Assembly: GCA_035772405.1 (NCBI GenBank)
Contig: JAYKKM010000439.1
Coordinates: forward strand, 186,001 to 250,000
Length of the DNA: 64,000 nucleotides
DNA from: Chrysogorgia sp. JL179-B06
Taxonomy: Eukaryota; Cnidaria; Anthozoa; Scleralcyonacea; Chrysogorgiidae
Reading direction: 5' to 3'
Under the pieces are notes generated by a model, which was not told the origin of the DNA, made no database searches, and worked only from the letters and a program-made list of their open reading frames with translations. Both the position numbers and the translations under genes were made by a program. This document shows, in pieces, positions 42,560-54,600 of the stretch; the first letter of the stretch is position 1; each line of letters opens with the position of its first letter.

Positions 42560-43140
42560 GCGATATCTTTAGTATGTTACCATATCTTTCCCAGATATGG
42601 TGGAGAAAGATTATTATAGATTTTATACATCATTATAGCCAATTGATCAGTTCTCCTATTTTCTAAATTTACCCAATCAAGAACATCCAATAGATCACTA
42701 GATCGTATTTCATAATTTGAAAAGTAATGATTCTTGCATCTCTAATTTGTAGTTTTTGAAGTTTAGCAGATAATGTTTTACCAATATTGCCGCACATAAC
42801 GCTACAGTAATCAAAATATGGTCAAATTAAGGCCTCAATCGAGTTTTAAAAGGTATTATGGAACTTATCCGCTTTAATGCTCCAAGACCCGCAGATATTT
42901 TTTAGAGATTGTATTAGTATGGGCGTCACAATTGACATCAATTTGAATTTGAACCCCAAGAGATTTAAAATCTGTCTTCCTTTTCAGAGGGATATCGTTG
43001 ACCTTAATAGTTAACCCATTTTTTAACAAAGACAGTTTGTAACGACTAGCTATTAACATATATTTAGTTTTTATAGTATTTAAGGTTAATTTTTTGCTTT
43101 TAACCAAGTTTGGATAATATTCAAATCATAGTTCATTTGA
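42560..43140 (-). mobile_element. LINE reverse-transcriptase C-terminal fragment
   Basis: Minus-strand frame 43107-42874 reads KLTLNTIKTKYMLIASRYK and KRKTDFKSLGVQIQ, the thumb region after a LINE RT. The lower part (42600-42850) has a sister copy on the plus strand at 44165-44370. Confidence 0.75.
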
Positions 43141-43564
43141 AGTTGAATTTCTCGCCGTCAACTCTTCTGCTGATGACGATCGTTTATTGCCCTCGATGTT
43201 CTTGGTTTGGCTGACTCGCCTTCTGGTGATGAATGAACAGCAAATATATCGTTGATTTCTTCGTATAGTAGATTTACAGGTTTCACATACTGGTCTTTTA
43301 CATGGTTAGAAAGAAGTATATACTGCATAAATAATAATTCATGAAACGGTCGAGAACTAAAGATAGTAGAAATTGTGCTTCGTTTGTTTCCTGCTTCGAC
43401 AGACAACTATAACATGGACGACAAGTCTAGTTGAACTTCTACTTCGTTATATGTTTGAAGCGGTGAAGCTGGGAGAATATTGAGAAGGCATAATACATAA
43501 AATATGATAAGAGCCACCAAGAGTCTTCTGACCGCCATAGCCGATGATCAACAGTAGGATCAAA
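43141..43564. other. Spacer of the inverted duplication
   Basis: A minus-strand open stretch (43406-43158, 82 codons, contains VKPVNLLYEEINDIFAVHSS) is not recognised; no other feature. Confidence 0.3.
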
Positions 43565-44160
43565 TCAGGGACTGGAACAAATCTGATCCAATCAGGGACT
43601 GGTCAATTAAGAGTTTCAAGGGAAACCATTCTCATGCAACCAATTGCCATGGCAGCCTTCGTCGAATGCAAACTCAAGTCCACAGGTTACGAAGACCAGG
43701 GGAATGCTGGAGGAGTGTGAGCTCGAGCAAGGTGTGATTGAAAGAGCACTTTCTCATGTTGTAGGAAGAGAGATCTACCGCTGTAACACGTTGGCTCGTG
43801 AAATTCACCCTGTGACCGAAACATGCGCCAGGTGTTCATTCAAACGCGCATCAGAGAAAGTGAACGTGAAGCGCTTCGTTTTCACTGGATGAAGAGTGTT
43901 GACGCGACAGAAGTGGAAGCATTTAGATTTACCCGAGTGTTGTTTGACTTGGCACCACACCTCCCAGCAAGAAGGGGGCACAACAGGTGGGGCCAAATCT
44001 GTGGCAAATCCCTGGCCCTTGAGAGTTGGTGGGAGAAACGTGTAAATATAGTATAAAATAAATTCAACGCAGCCTGTATGTGGATGACATCATCTCCGGT
44101 GGAACTACAGTAAACGACGCACAAATAAGACGCCATAGACGTTTCTGCTTGCATAAATGA
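43565..44160 (+). repeat. Right arm of the ~600-bp inverted duplication
   Basis: Mirrors 41960-42555. In this orientation the BEL/Pao RT piece is on the plus strand: MRQVFIQTRIRESEREALR, HWMKSVDATEVEAFRFT, then a shifted YVDD. The LINE piece that follows at 44165 breaks the mirror order. Confidence 0.85.
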
Positions 44161-44164
44161 CACC

Positions 44165-44380
44165 ATATTTTGATTACTGTGGGGCAATATTGGTAAAACA
44201 TTATCTGATAAACTTCAAAAACTACAAAATAGAGCTGCAAGAATCATTACTTTTTCAAATTATGAAATACGTTCTAGTGATCTATTGGATGTTCTTGGTT
44301 GGGTAAATTTAGAAAATAGGAGAACTGATAAAATCTATAATAATCTTTCTCCACCATATCTGGGATATCAAAAGATATCG
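44165..44380 (+). mobile_element. LINE fragment, sister of 42600-42850
   Basis: Shares TTTTGATTACTGTGG, CAATATTGGTAAAACATTAT and TCTATTGGATGTTCTTGG with the complement of the left LINE piece. Last RT codons only. Confidence 0.75.
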
Positions 44381-44392
44381 CTGACATACTCA

Positions 44393-44865
44393 GTCACGCT
44401 AAGTGTGTGTGACGCATATACAAACTCTAGGTGTACAAACGCTAAGTGTGCGTGACGCATATACAAACTCTAGGTGTACAAACGCTAAGTGTGCGTGACG
44501 CACATACAAACTCTAGGTGTACAAACGCTAAGTGTGCGTCACGCATATACAAACTCTAGGTGAGCGTGACGCACATACAAACGCTAAGTGTGCGTGACGC
44601 ATATACAAACGCTAGCTGAGCGTCACGCGCATACAAACGCAGGTGTGCGTCACGTACATAGAAACGCTATGTGTGCGTCACGCACATACAAACGCTATGT
44701 GTGCGTCACGCACATACAAACGCTAGGTGCGCGTCACGCTCATACAAACGCTAAGTGTGCGTCACGCACATACAGTAAAGTGCGGGTGTGCGTCACGCAC
44801 ATGCAGTAAAGTGCTGGTGGCGTCACGCACATACAGTAAAGTGCGTGTGTGCGTTACGCACACCC
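44393..44865 (+). repeat. ~29-45-bp minisatellite with TGACGCA palindromes
   Basis: About 14 units of GTGTGCGT(G/C)ACGCACATAC plus AAACGCTA. The CGTCACG/CGTGACG core alternates in orientation, so each unit has a short dyad. Early units are 45 bp (with CTCTAGGTGTAC), later ones 29 bp. The reading frames across it are repeat artefacts. Confidence 0.9.
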
Positions 44866-46075
44866 AAAGGGCGGATAAGGCAGAAGTTAATGTAACTACT
44901 GCTGGTACTTATCTTGATTAAAATTCACGAATGGTAAGTTAAAAAGTTATTTAACGATATAAAATAGCGCAAAGGGCGTGAGAGCTCAGCGGTTTAGGCT
45001 AGTGACTTTCCTCTTGAACTTTGCGTATAAGGCAGAAATTAATGAGATTCATATTAACACTTTTCTTGATTAAAATTATAGCCTGCGAAGGACTTGGGGG
45101 AGGGGGCCGGGGACTGGGGTGAGTTCGGATGGAACGCCTGCACGACCAGAGAGCGCGTGATTATCAGTCGGCAGGGGAAGCAGCTATATTATTGTGATTT
45201 CTACCTTGTCCTTGTCTTCAGGTGTTTCAACAATGCTCTCTGGGCCTTCGGAGAATTCCTTCGACGTTTCAGAATAAAGAGACTTACGGCTAAACGTATA
45301 TAAGTGATGGTTTCTACGTTGTCTTGCATATAAAATTTCTTGGCCAAATCCCATTCTGGAGCTACGGTGTTCGGTAGTCAGATGTCGCTTCATTCTATCA
45401 GGGCTATTAATGTTATCGGTTGGTGGAACATTCTGTCTCCTTTCGCATGTGTTAATAATACTGATTTCGTAAAGTTATAAAGTTCAAAAGCATTTCTTAT
45501 TTTTTCTGCCGCAAGACCTACAAACCCACTCGGAGAAAGTTTCACTGCGTAGTAATGCAAAGCCGATTGATTCACAAACCTCAGCCAGAGTCAACTCTGT
45601 GCTTCCATGTCTACATTGGTCTACACGATTGCTTGAATAAATTTTCAAAATAAATCTTGTTTCCACCAGATGCAGTCAAGCTTTTTACGGAGTTTCAGAC
45701 ATGGATATTTCACGATTCGGCCCGAAGTGAAATGTTTTAATCATTGAGGAAAGCCCGCTAGTCGCTGATTGGTTGTTTTTGACAGTTGTTCATGTGGGCG
45801 GAAATCCAAAAACATGGGTGCTTCGTGCAGGCGTTCCCTTCCCCCTCCCCTTAACGCTGCCACGCAGGCGGGGAAGTAAGTATTTAACGATTTAAAATAG
45901 TGCAAAGGGCGTGATAGTTCAATGGTTTAGGCTGGTGACTTCGTTCCTGAACTTTTCGGATAAGGCAGAAATTAAGGTAATTACTGCGGGTACTTTTCTT
46001 GATTAAAATTCGCAAGTGGTAAGATTAAAAAAAGGATAGCTCAGTGGTTTAAACACGGAGTGCTTGTATATATTG
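44866..46075. repeat. Region of three related repeats with pol-III-like boxes
   Basis: AAGGCAGAA(G/A)TTAA plus TTCTTGATTAAAATT occurs at 44878, 45030 and 45962. GAGAGCTCAGCGGTTTAGGC and GATAGCTCAGTGGTTTAAAC resemble A boxes, hinting at a SINE, but I cannot place a B box. 45100-45840 has no recognised content. Confidence 0.45.
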
Positions 46076-47137
46076 GCGGTGAGATGCTCATGACCGTGCC
46101 AATCATAATTAGTTCAATTACTGTGATTGGTCAGGAAACAGAGAGAAATGAGAAGTAATCAAAACAACAAAATCTCCATTGTTTCGAGACTCCATTGCTT
46201 GAATTGATTTTTAAAATTTCAAAGACTCCACTGTTTCGAGGGGGAGGGGCCCGGATTGTAGAAGCGGCATATGACGGAGCCCCCCCCCCCCCTCTCGTTG
46301 CGCAATTTTAATTTCACGCGTTCTTTCTAGAAAGCACGGGACCTCGGTAAGCGCGGACTTTTTGAGGGGACTTTTTAAGGCAGCGAGGAAAAATGGAAGA
46401 TAATTTAATTCTATATATCTTTTTTCTTAGTGTCGACGATAGACTGCTTCATAAACGTTCGAAAGAAACTGCTTACCTTGCAGATAAACCACAGAAACCT
46501 TTATATTAAAAGATAAGGTTTTTCGAGATTTCTACCGTAGTTTGTAGATTATGCCCACGGGGTGGAGACGACATTTTCCAATGAATTCCGAATGAATATC
46601 TGAGTTGCGCAGTTGTAATTTCGATGTTGAACCCCTAAATACCTAGCCCCTCAAACGCCGTGACTATATGGGTACCGCTGACCAATGCTTCTAATTTCCT
46701 GTGGTAATGAATTCGGTAACTGAGAATGTTCTGTCTCCATGAGTCACCGTTTTGGATTATGGCTCAAGTAGCAGATTTCGGTTAGATGATATTGAAGTAC
46801 GAGTAGGTTTATATTTAGTTAGTAAATCAGTAATATAAATAGGTACTTTAAGGCAGCCTCTATAATTTGTTTCTCAAAATACATGAATTGTCTTGCTTCA
46901 AATATGTGTATCATATTCAAGTTATGTGTGTCATCACAAAAATACAAATCATGTATTTTGAGAACTTATTGCCACACGCATCAGCTAGGGGGGAATTTGC
47001 TTGTCAAAACTCTCCGCTCACCCCACATGGTAGAGAATCAGAGCGGAGATTCGCAGATTAACGGATAGCATAAAAGAAAGCCAAATTCCTGGGTGACGTC
47101 ACGATCATTGGTATTTTCAGACAAATAAAGTGTTATA
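46076..47137. other. Intergenic, no gene recognised
   Basis: A C12-14 run sits at 46280-46293. A hairpin lies at about 46871-46968 (TTCTCAAAATACATGA / TCATGTATTTTGAGAA). Nothing else supported. Confidence 0.4.
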
Positions 47138-47321
47138 GATCACTTTCATAATGGCGGCCAGTCTAAATATTCTTTTATATGCATGCAAATTAGCCTTTCT
47201 GGCATCGTTACAAAACAAAGATTCTTTGGAATTAAAGACACACGAACGAGGTCAGAAAGGCTAATTTAAATGAATAAAACATAATATTTAATTTGGATGC
47301 CATTATGAAAGAGGTCTATGG
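47138..47321. repeat. Palindromic MITE (CTTTCATAATGG family), copy 2
   Basis: Same ends and centre as 20268-20441: CACTTTCATAATGGC, CAAAGATTCTTTGGAATTA, CCATTATGAAAG. Confidence 0.8.
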
Positions 47322-47391
47322 AACATCAACACAAAGTTCAGATCATAAAATATGAATGAATGATTTTAATATTTCAACAGGGTGCTCATTC

Positions 47392-47910
47392 ACGTAAACT
47401 GATTTTCAATGAGGCCCTGCATATAGGATAATACAATCATGAACTATGAAATACAAATTTAGCTATAAAAGTATAAAAAATTCAGATTATATACATATAA
47501 TAAAAAACAGTCATTTACAGTTATTTCTAAACTTAAAAACGTTCTCAGACTTTCTAATGTTAAGATCTATATCGTTCCATTCTTTAATTGCTTGATAGGA
47601 AAAGCATTGTTTTCCCCACTTAGTCTTTACTTACGGTAAATGGATGTCATTTTCCGGCGTGTATTGTAATTGTGAAAAGTTTTATTAGGTCTTAAATTAA
47701 GATCATAGTTTATCATGCCATTAATGCATTTATAAGAAAAAACCGCTCGATTTATTTTTCTTCTTGAGGAGAGAGGTGACCATGTGTAAGTTCATCCAAG
47801 GCACAACTGGAAGATGAATACATAGGCCAACCCAAGATCATTTTGTTATTCAACTATTCACTTCATGTATAGAATATATAACAGTAATATTGTATTTAGG
47901 ATTAGAGGAA
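47392..47910 (-). mobile_element. 5'-truncated CR1/L2-like LINE
   Basis: Minus strand encodes NYNTRRKMTSIYR, KTKWGKQCFSYQAIKEWND and DLNIRKSE, closely parallel to the C-terminus of the 16960 LINE ([28 protein letters not shown]). It ends with CAGGGCCTCATTGAAAATC and CACCCTGTTGAAATATT, the shared 3' UTR. Confidence 0.85.
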
Positions 47911-48219
47911 CTTTAAATATGTTTCACAATATTTCGCTGATTAGAAAGGGTCGATTTGATTTTCAAATGCCACTTTTAAAAGTGATAATAAGAGAAGTTC
48001 TATTATTCCTACATGCACACTTGTAATTAAACAACCTCATACCTGGGTCTCACCTCCGCTCGCAGCGGGCCGGAGATAAGACTTTGGATAGGAGATTGGT
48101 AACTAAATATCTAAATCATTAATAATTCATGAGGAAAACACAAAGGAAAATCATAACCGAGTATTGTTTGGATATGTGATCTTAATTAGCATAAAATTTC
48201 GACAACTTTCACCTCGATT

Positions 48220-48400
48220 TTCTCTTAAAATACTGATTTGTTTGAGATGCTATATCATACACTCGAAAGCCGTTTATTATCTGATTTCCAAAAACCTCGA
48301 AGTGTGTTAAAAAAACTCGGACTGCGGCCTCGTTTTTCAACACACGTCTCAATGTTTGTTTATCAGATAATAAACAGCTTCTCGTCTATGATATATTACA
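48220..48400. repeat. Palindromic repeat related to 195-350
   Basis: CGTTTATTATCTGATTT / TATCAGATAATAAACAG and GAAGTGTGTT / AACACACGTC are inverted pairs. Lies just 3' of OGFOD1. Confidence 0.6.
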
Positions 48401-48601
48401 TCTATAATTGGTATTGGGATTCATTATATGTACAGCAGTTCATGTTGTGATGTCAAAATACCACCTCGAATTGTTCGACTTTAAACTGAAATAAGGTCAG
48501 GGTTTGATTTTGGGTTAAGGGTTAGTTTCGTACCTAAAAATAATCAAATAGTGTTGAAATTGTGACGTCACGACATGAACTACTCCCAATTAGTATCTTG
48601 T

Positions 48602-51600
48602 TCACTCGAAATAAGTGAACATTAAATTATAGAAATGTTCAGAATTTGATCTCGTTAATGTCACAGCCTTCTCTTCATTTCTTGGAACTTTACACCGACC
48701 ATTGACGTGTTTTACAAATTTCAATGTTTCAGTATCTCTATAAACCAGGGCCAAGGAATTGGAATAAGGATAGACTGTTAAGAGCTAAATTAAAGAAAGA
48801 TAATAAGAATAAAAAATAAGAATATTTAGTGTATATATATATTTATATATAAAAGAGTTAGAATGTTTTCGTCACTACTCTGAGTTTCACGCGTAACGCG
48901 ATCTTCAGGCAACTGACAGTTCGGCTTCAACTTGTCGTTAATATACTCGGCGGGTTAAAAATAGGCCGACAAGAAAACTCTTTTAAATAAAAGATAGGCA
49001 ATTTTCGCGAAGTGTCGTCACACATTCAATCACCGATTAACGAACGTCAGCAAACGATCAACACACAACAACGTCATCAGAACTATTTTTAACCCGCCGA
49101 TATATTAACGACAAGTTGAAGCTGAACTGTCAGTTGCCTGAAGATCGCATTACGCGTGAAACTCAGAGTAGTGACGAAAACATTCTAACTCTTTTATAAA
49201 CGCTCTACCTCTAATGGTATCGAGCTCTTGAACCATCCACAAGCTTTGTAACATTCATGTTACAAATCTGTTTTAGTATATATATGTGTATATATGTGTA
49301 TATATATATATATATATAATATAGCCATCCACCATATATGAGCTATTCTGCAATCTGATTGGTTCTTATACTAGCAAGCTATCAGCTCATGTTTTGTTTT
49401 TTCATTGTTTTCTGCCTTAGCGGAGTTTACTACAACTTCACACTTTAGTATAATATTAGTTAAGTTTGTAGCATCTTCCTTCAATATTACCAACTCCAAA
49501 ATGATCAGCACTTGAGAGAAAACAAATAGTTTTGTTTGAGGTCTGGAAACTAATCGGTTACCATGACGACTACATAACTTGAACTGTCTTTTTTAGTTTA
49601 TTTGTCTGTAAATACATGCAAAGTTTGGAGAAAGTTTGATGAATGGTTTTGAAGATATATTCGAAAATAGATCTTCAACAATTCTGCTTTCCTTATCTTA
49701 CGTCATCATATGCCTTATTTGCATATTACAAAAACTTGAATAATTTAAGAACAAAAACAGCTGTCGCCAAAATTTAAAAGAACATCCTTCCAGGAGTGCT
49801 TTTATTTTAAACCAAAAACAAAATTGGGGTTAGGGGCACTTTAATTATAATGAATTTATTTTGATTGGAATATCATCCTTACCTCTTCGTCTTCCTCTCG
49901 TGCTAGATAACTCGTGTAGCCACCAAAATCTTCTTGCCAACCTTATTTTATGGAAAATAATCAAAATTTGTTTTGATTTTTTAAACAACTGTAGCATACC
50001 GATATTTCCAAACAACACCATACAGTAGGAGTGGAGAACGATTTGAATAAAGCAAAACACCATCTTATAATCTTATATACCACAAAATTAGGTGTTACCG
50101 TATTTTCCGGGCGATAACGCGCGCGTTATCTATTGATTTTTCTTTTTTAAAAGTTGCTGCGCGTTATAGGACGGTGCGCATAATGTGTTAGCAAAAAAAA
50201 AGTTAAACAGGTTTCACAAGAAACTGAGTGGGTTTCTCCAAATGGAAGATAGTGTTCAATGATGTCGAATTGCGTAAAATTCGCCCACCACTTAGAAATA
50301 GTACTTTTAAAAATATTACTTTATATCTGAGTTAGTCGGAAATATGAAACTCTAAGCGTATCGTCTGCCCAAACGTCAGTCAGGTTCACGCGAATGGCTA
50401 CTGAATACTTCGCACTGGTGTTTTGCAACATTGCTCTCGAAATGCTTAATAAAGACGACCTGTTGGCCTTATTCTACAGCGAAACAGAAGTCGAAGATTT
50501 TGAAGGCTTCGAAGAAGACGACTTCTAAAAGATTTTCACCCAAAAACGGCTCTTTTTAGAGCCACCAAATTTACGAAAGAATCAAACCATACTTCGAAAC
50601 GTATAATAAAACAACTATTTTTATTAAGTCACACTGACTGGTTTAACAATTTTACACTTTCAAAATATAAAACTGCTATGCGCGTTATCTTCCGGTGCGT
50701 CTAATGTGTCGTCAAAAATTTATTTTGATGCCAAAATTGGCAACTGCGCGTAATACGCGGAGCGCGTAATCGCCCGGAAAATACGGTAACCTTAACATCT
50801 TTTGTTCTAATAACGTCTAAGGATGAGGACGGATGTCTCAACAGTTAATTTGATATCATCATCATATAAGACATATTATTTACAGTTTTATAATACGCAA
50901 CACAACAATAACGTGAATGGAGATATAAATGGAGTGGACATTTATGTCGTTTATAAATTTGTGTTACTTAGGTAATATAAAATGGTCGCCCGTGTTTATA
51001 TATCCTGATGCAAACACGAGAGAGAGTTTGGGAGAATTTGAATGTTTATGTGAACCCGAACCGCAGGCGAGTACTTTCAAATTCGACCAAGCTCTCTCGA
51101 GTGTTTGCATCAGGTTATATAAACACAGGGCGTCCATTTTCTATTTCTTTTATAAAATAAGACTGTGAAATATGATGTGACGTCACAACAGTGTTTGCAT
51201 AGCCTGATATAAACACGGTAACTGACCAATCACAGCTTGCGTAAGACACGACTTACCGTAGTGTCTTTACATACTTCACAACACAAACATCTGGCAGTTT
51301 CCATAACATCTTTCACTTTTCATATCTTACCATCACATCCAATAAAGAAGAGAGAATCCAAAGCCATTTCTGAACTTTCTGGATCATTATCATGGATCAA
51401 TGTTATAGCAACCATGTGACCAACGACAAATGTCCCCATGGCAACTGTAAGTGTCATCACAATTGTCTGATGTGCTCTAAATATGAATATCATTGCAGAC
51501 AAGAAATGGAATGGTTTCATAAAACTTATCGAGCGTCTACATCATAGTTGTATCTCTGTAACCAAGGTAACAACTTTGTGATATAAAGTATTTTTTAAAT

Positions 51601-54600
51601 GAACTGACCCTTTCAACAACTTCATAAAATATATATTTTCATTACATTAAAAAGAAAACAAAATATTTTTTGTATAAGACGACCTTAAAGAGTGAGTGTC
51701 AACCGTGACGCATTGCACGCTCAGTCGGCCATTTTTCGAAGCACGAAATTCCCTTGGTGAACTCATCCGTGAATATCTTGTCAATCCTTGCTATTAATTA
51801 TTCATTTTATCTTTTAATTGAAAGAAGATATACCTTAGAAAGCAATTATTTCTGCATTTTTCACAAAATTCAACGTTTTCTTGACTGACGCAAAGCGTGG
51901 AAGACCAAGTGACGAAACAAAAAAATCAGACAAAAAAATCAAACAAAAAAATCAGGTTCCGAGTCGACGTTTTTTTTGGATTGTGGATGAATACGAAAGC
52001 CTGTATAGGGTTTTATGAGAAGACTCGGTGAATTTCCAGAGTATTTATCACATCAAGTTGGCAACGATGTACTTCAAAACACTTCATTATCGTATACGGA
52101 AAGATAAACATAAACGTACTGAGGCTTAAAGGGGCAGCGTCATGACTTGCGCATGCCTGCGAACTTGAAAAATTCAGCCTGAATTTTTCAAATTGGCTTA
52201 CGATTCAAAATGGTGTCAATCGCATGGTGGAAAGCGAGAGAACTCCGGTCGCAAGATGAAGTTACAGGATCAATGTAAAGAAGCCACGAAGAAAAGATGG
52301 AACGAATCCCATAAGAGGATCTACTTGACCGAAACGATATACAAGTCATGGATTGATGCGAAATGCTTGGCTGGATATAATTTCTGCAGTGACAGTGACT
52401 TTACTCAGTATATTTTTAAGCTAGAAAACTCATTAGCCAATCAGATTCACTTTTACGATAGGTGCTAAAGGTCGAAGGACTCCTCGAAGAAAAACAGACT
52501 CTGCCCCTTTAACACGTGCAATGTACACTGACTTTACTGAGGACAAAAAATTAATGTTTAGTAAGAAGCATACCTCTTTTTCATCATCTTGAGACGATTG
52601 CTGTGTTGTTTTCTTTTGTTTATTATCTGACTTCATAATCTCTTGTTCAACTTCATCAAGCTCAACATCTGACAACTTCAAACCAGTCAACGTAGTAAGA
52701 AGTCGAAACATTGGTTTTGATTTGAAGAATTGAAAACATTCTTTTATTAAACCTCTTACACTGCTTTCATCAGCTTTCTCATATCGTCTACAAAAATGTT
52801 TATATTAAGGTGGTCTTGAACAAAAATAATAAGATTATTTAATGTTTGTATTTTCAAACATATTTTGGATGGAAATGATAGGATATCATATGCTGATATT
52901 CATATGTGCTGTTACCATGGTAACCTAGAAACGACCCCTGCACTTGTTCGGGGCAGAATAGCAAGAGAAGTAAAGACTAGAAAAATATAAAATTAGGTTT
53001 AATATAAAGCCAATAGATATATCCAACATGTAAACATCAAAAAATTATATATTTATATATATTTATCTTAAAAATTTAATTTGTTTGTAACAATGCCAAA
53101 ATTCGGATAAACACAGTCGAGAAAAAGAAACATTCTAAAACATATATTTACCATGTATTACATTTTTGAGGTTTAAGTTTGAGATCTATTTACAATAATC
53201 AAATTCTGAAAATTTGATGTCTATACGATTAATATTGAATGTAGCATAGTGTCCCATGTCTAGTAAAATAACGGTTTGATAAATTCGAGTTTAAAGTTTT
53301 GAAATAACTTTGTATTGTCTATTGTATTCTATTGTATTCCGTTATATTGTTTTCATTGTTTTCCATTGTGTCGCCTCATTATCTGAAAACCAGTCTTTGC
53401 AATATTTATCCTCTTTCCAATGCACGAATAATAAATGTAACATCAGGTAACTAAGGTTTCCGCGGAAAGACTGGAAACTAGTTGTTCCAGGGTTAATAGG
53501 AAGGTTAGTACAAGGGTTAATATTAGGGTGAGGGTCAGTAGAAAGGTTTGATTTTGGATTAGGATTATTTTTCAAACCTCTTTATACTAACCCTCACCCT
53601 AATATTAACCTTTGTACTAACTTTCCTACTAACACTCAAATAACTAGTTTTATAAGTAACTTAAGTAACGTGAATAAAGCCCAGGGCGACAAGACGCATA
53701 TCATTACATGCAAAGAAATTTGAAAATCTTAATATATTCTAGTAGTTGTCTGGTAGTAATAGACCTGACACCCATTATAACGCATGAATATATTAGTGAC
53801 TACTACCACTCAACCTCGTACCCAGGGCATTTTGCCTCCACGGCGGAAGGTCGGCGAAAATAGCCTTGAGATCGGTTGGTCGATTCCATAATATTATTGG
53901 CCAGTTCTAAAACTCGATTAATTCAGCTAGAGTATAATTTATTCCTCTAAATCCAGATGTTAAGAAATTTCGTGGCCTTTAAATGTTACCGCAAATACGA
54001 AATATAAGGGCTTTGGATAATTTTCAAGAACCGCATTCGATATATACTTGTTCGTCCATGATATTTATACGAGATAATTATGGATGTATTATGAATTAGT
54101 TGCTTTTTGGATGAATGCTTTACATGGACAAGATTGCAGAGCGTTGCATATTTCTCATTCATTATCACATCAACAGAGTAAACAAAGACCTAATTTATCA
54201 TAAATTATCATATCAAAACACCCAGATATTCTGGATGTCATGTGACCAGCCGATCACAAGGCCATTTTCGCCGACCTTCCATCGTGGAGAAAAAATGCCC
54301 TGGATACGAGGTTGTACTACTACCAAAACCCTTTTCGGTGTATTTTTTTGTGATGTTAACTTGAGCAATTGTCTCAAATTTCCCAGAGGGAGTTGAACAT
54401 TAACATAAGAAAGGAAATCACGCAAGGAATTATGGTAGTAGTAGTCACTAATAGATTCACACGTCATAATGGGGGTACAGTCTATTGTCTTACCTTTTAT
54501 TGGCAGGTTTACACATGCACCAATGAACATCTTCCTCAGTTAGCTCCTTAAGTAGAGCCTCGTATTTTTCTTTCTAAATGAGCAGAAAATTACGAATTTG

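Larger units (their letters stand above)
48853..49195. mobile_element. Inverted Penelope-like terminal repeats
   Basis: Arms 48853-48964 and 49082-49195 are near-perfect complements (AGAGTTAGAATGTTTTCGTC; CAACTGACAGTTC; CAACTTGTCGTTAATATA; GGCGGGTTAAAAATAG). Each arm carries one hammerhead-like core pointing toward its outer end. In the last OGFOD1 intron. No RT nearby. Confidence 0.65.

Noticed and set aside
44588..44921. Coding frames in the minisatellite
   Set aside because: The peptide repeats (HAHTNA, VTHIQT) simply translate the 29-bp units in several frames.
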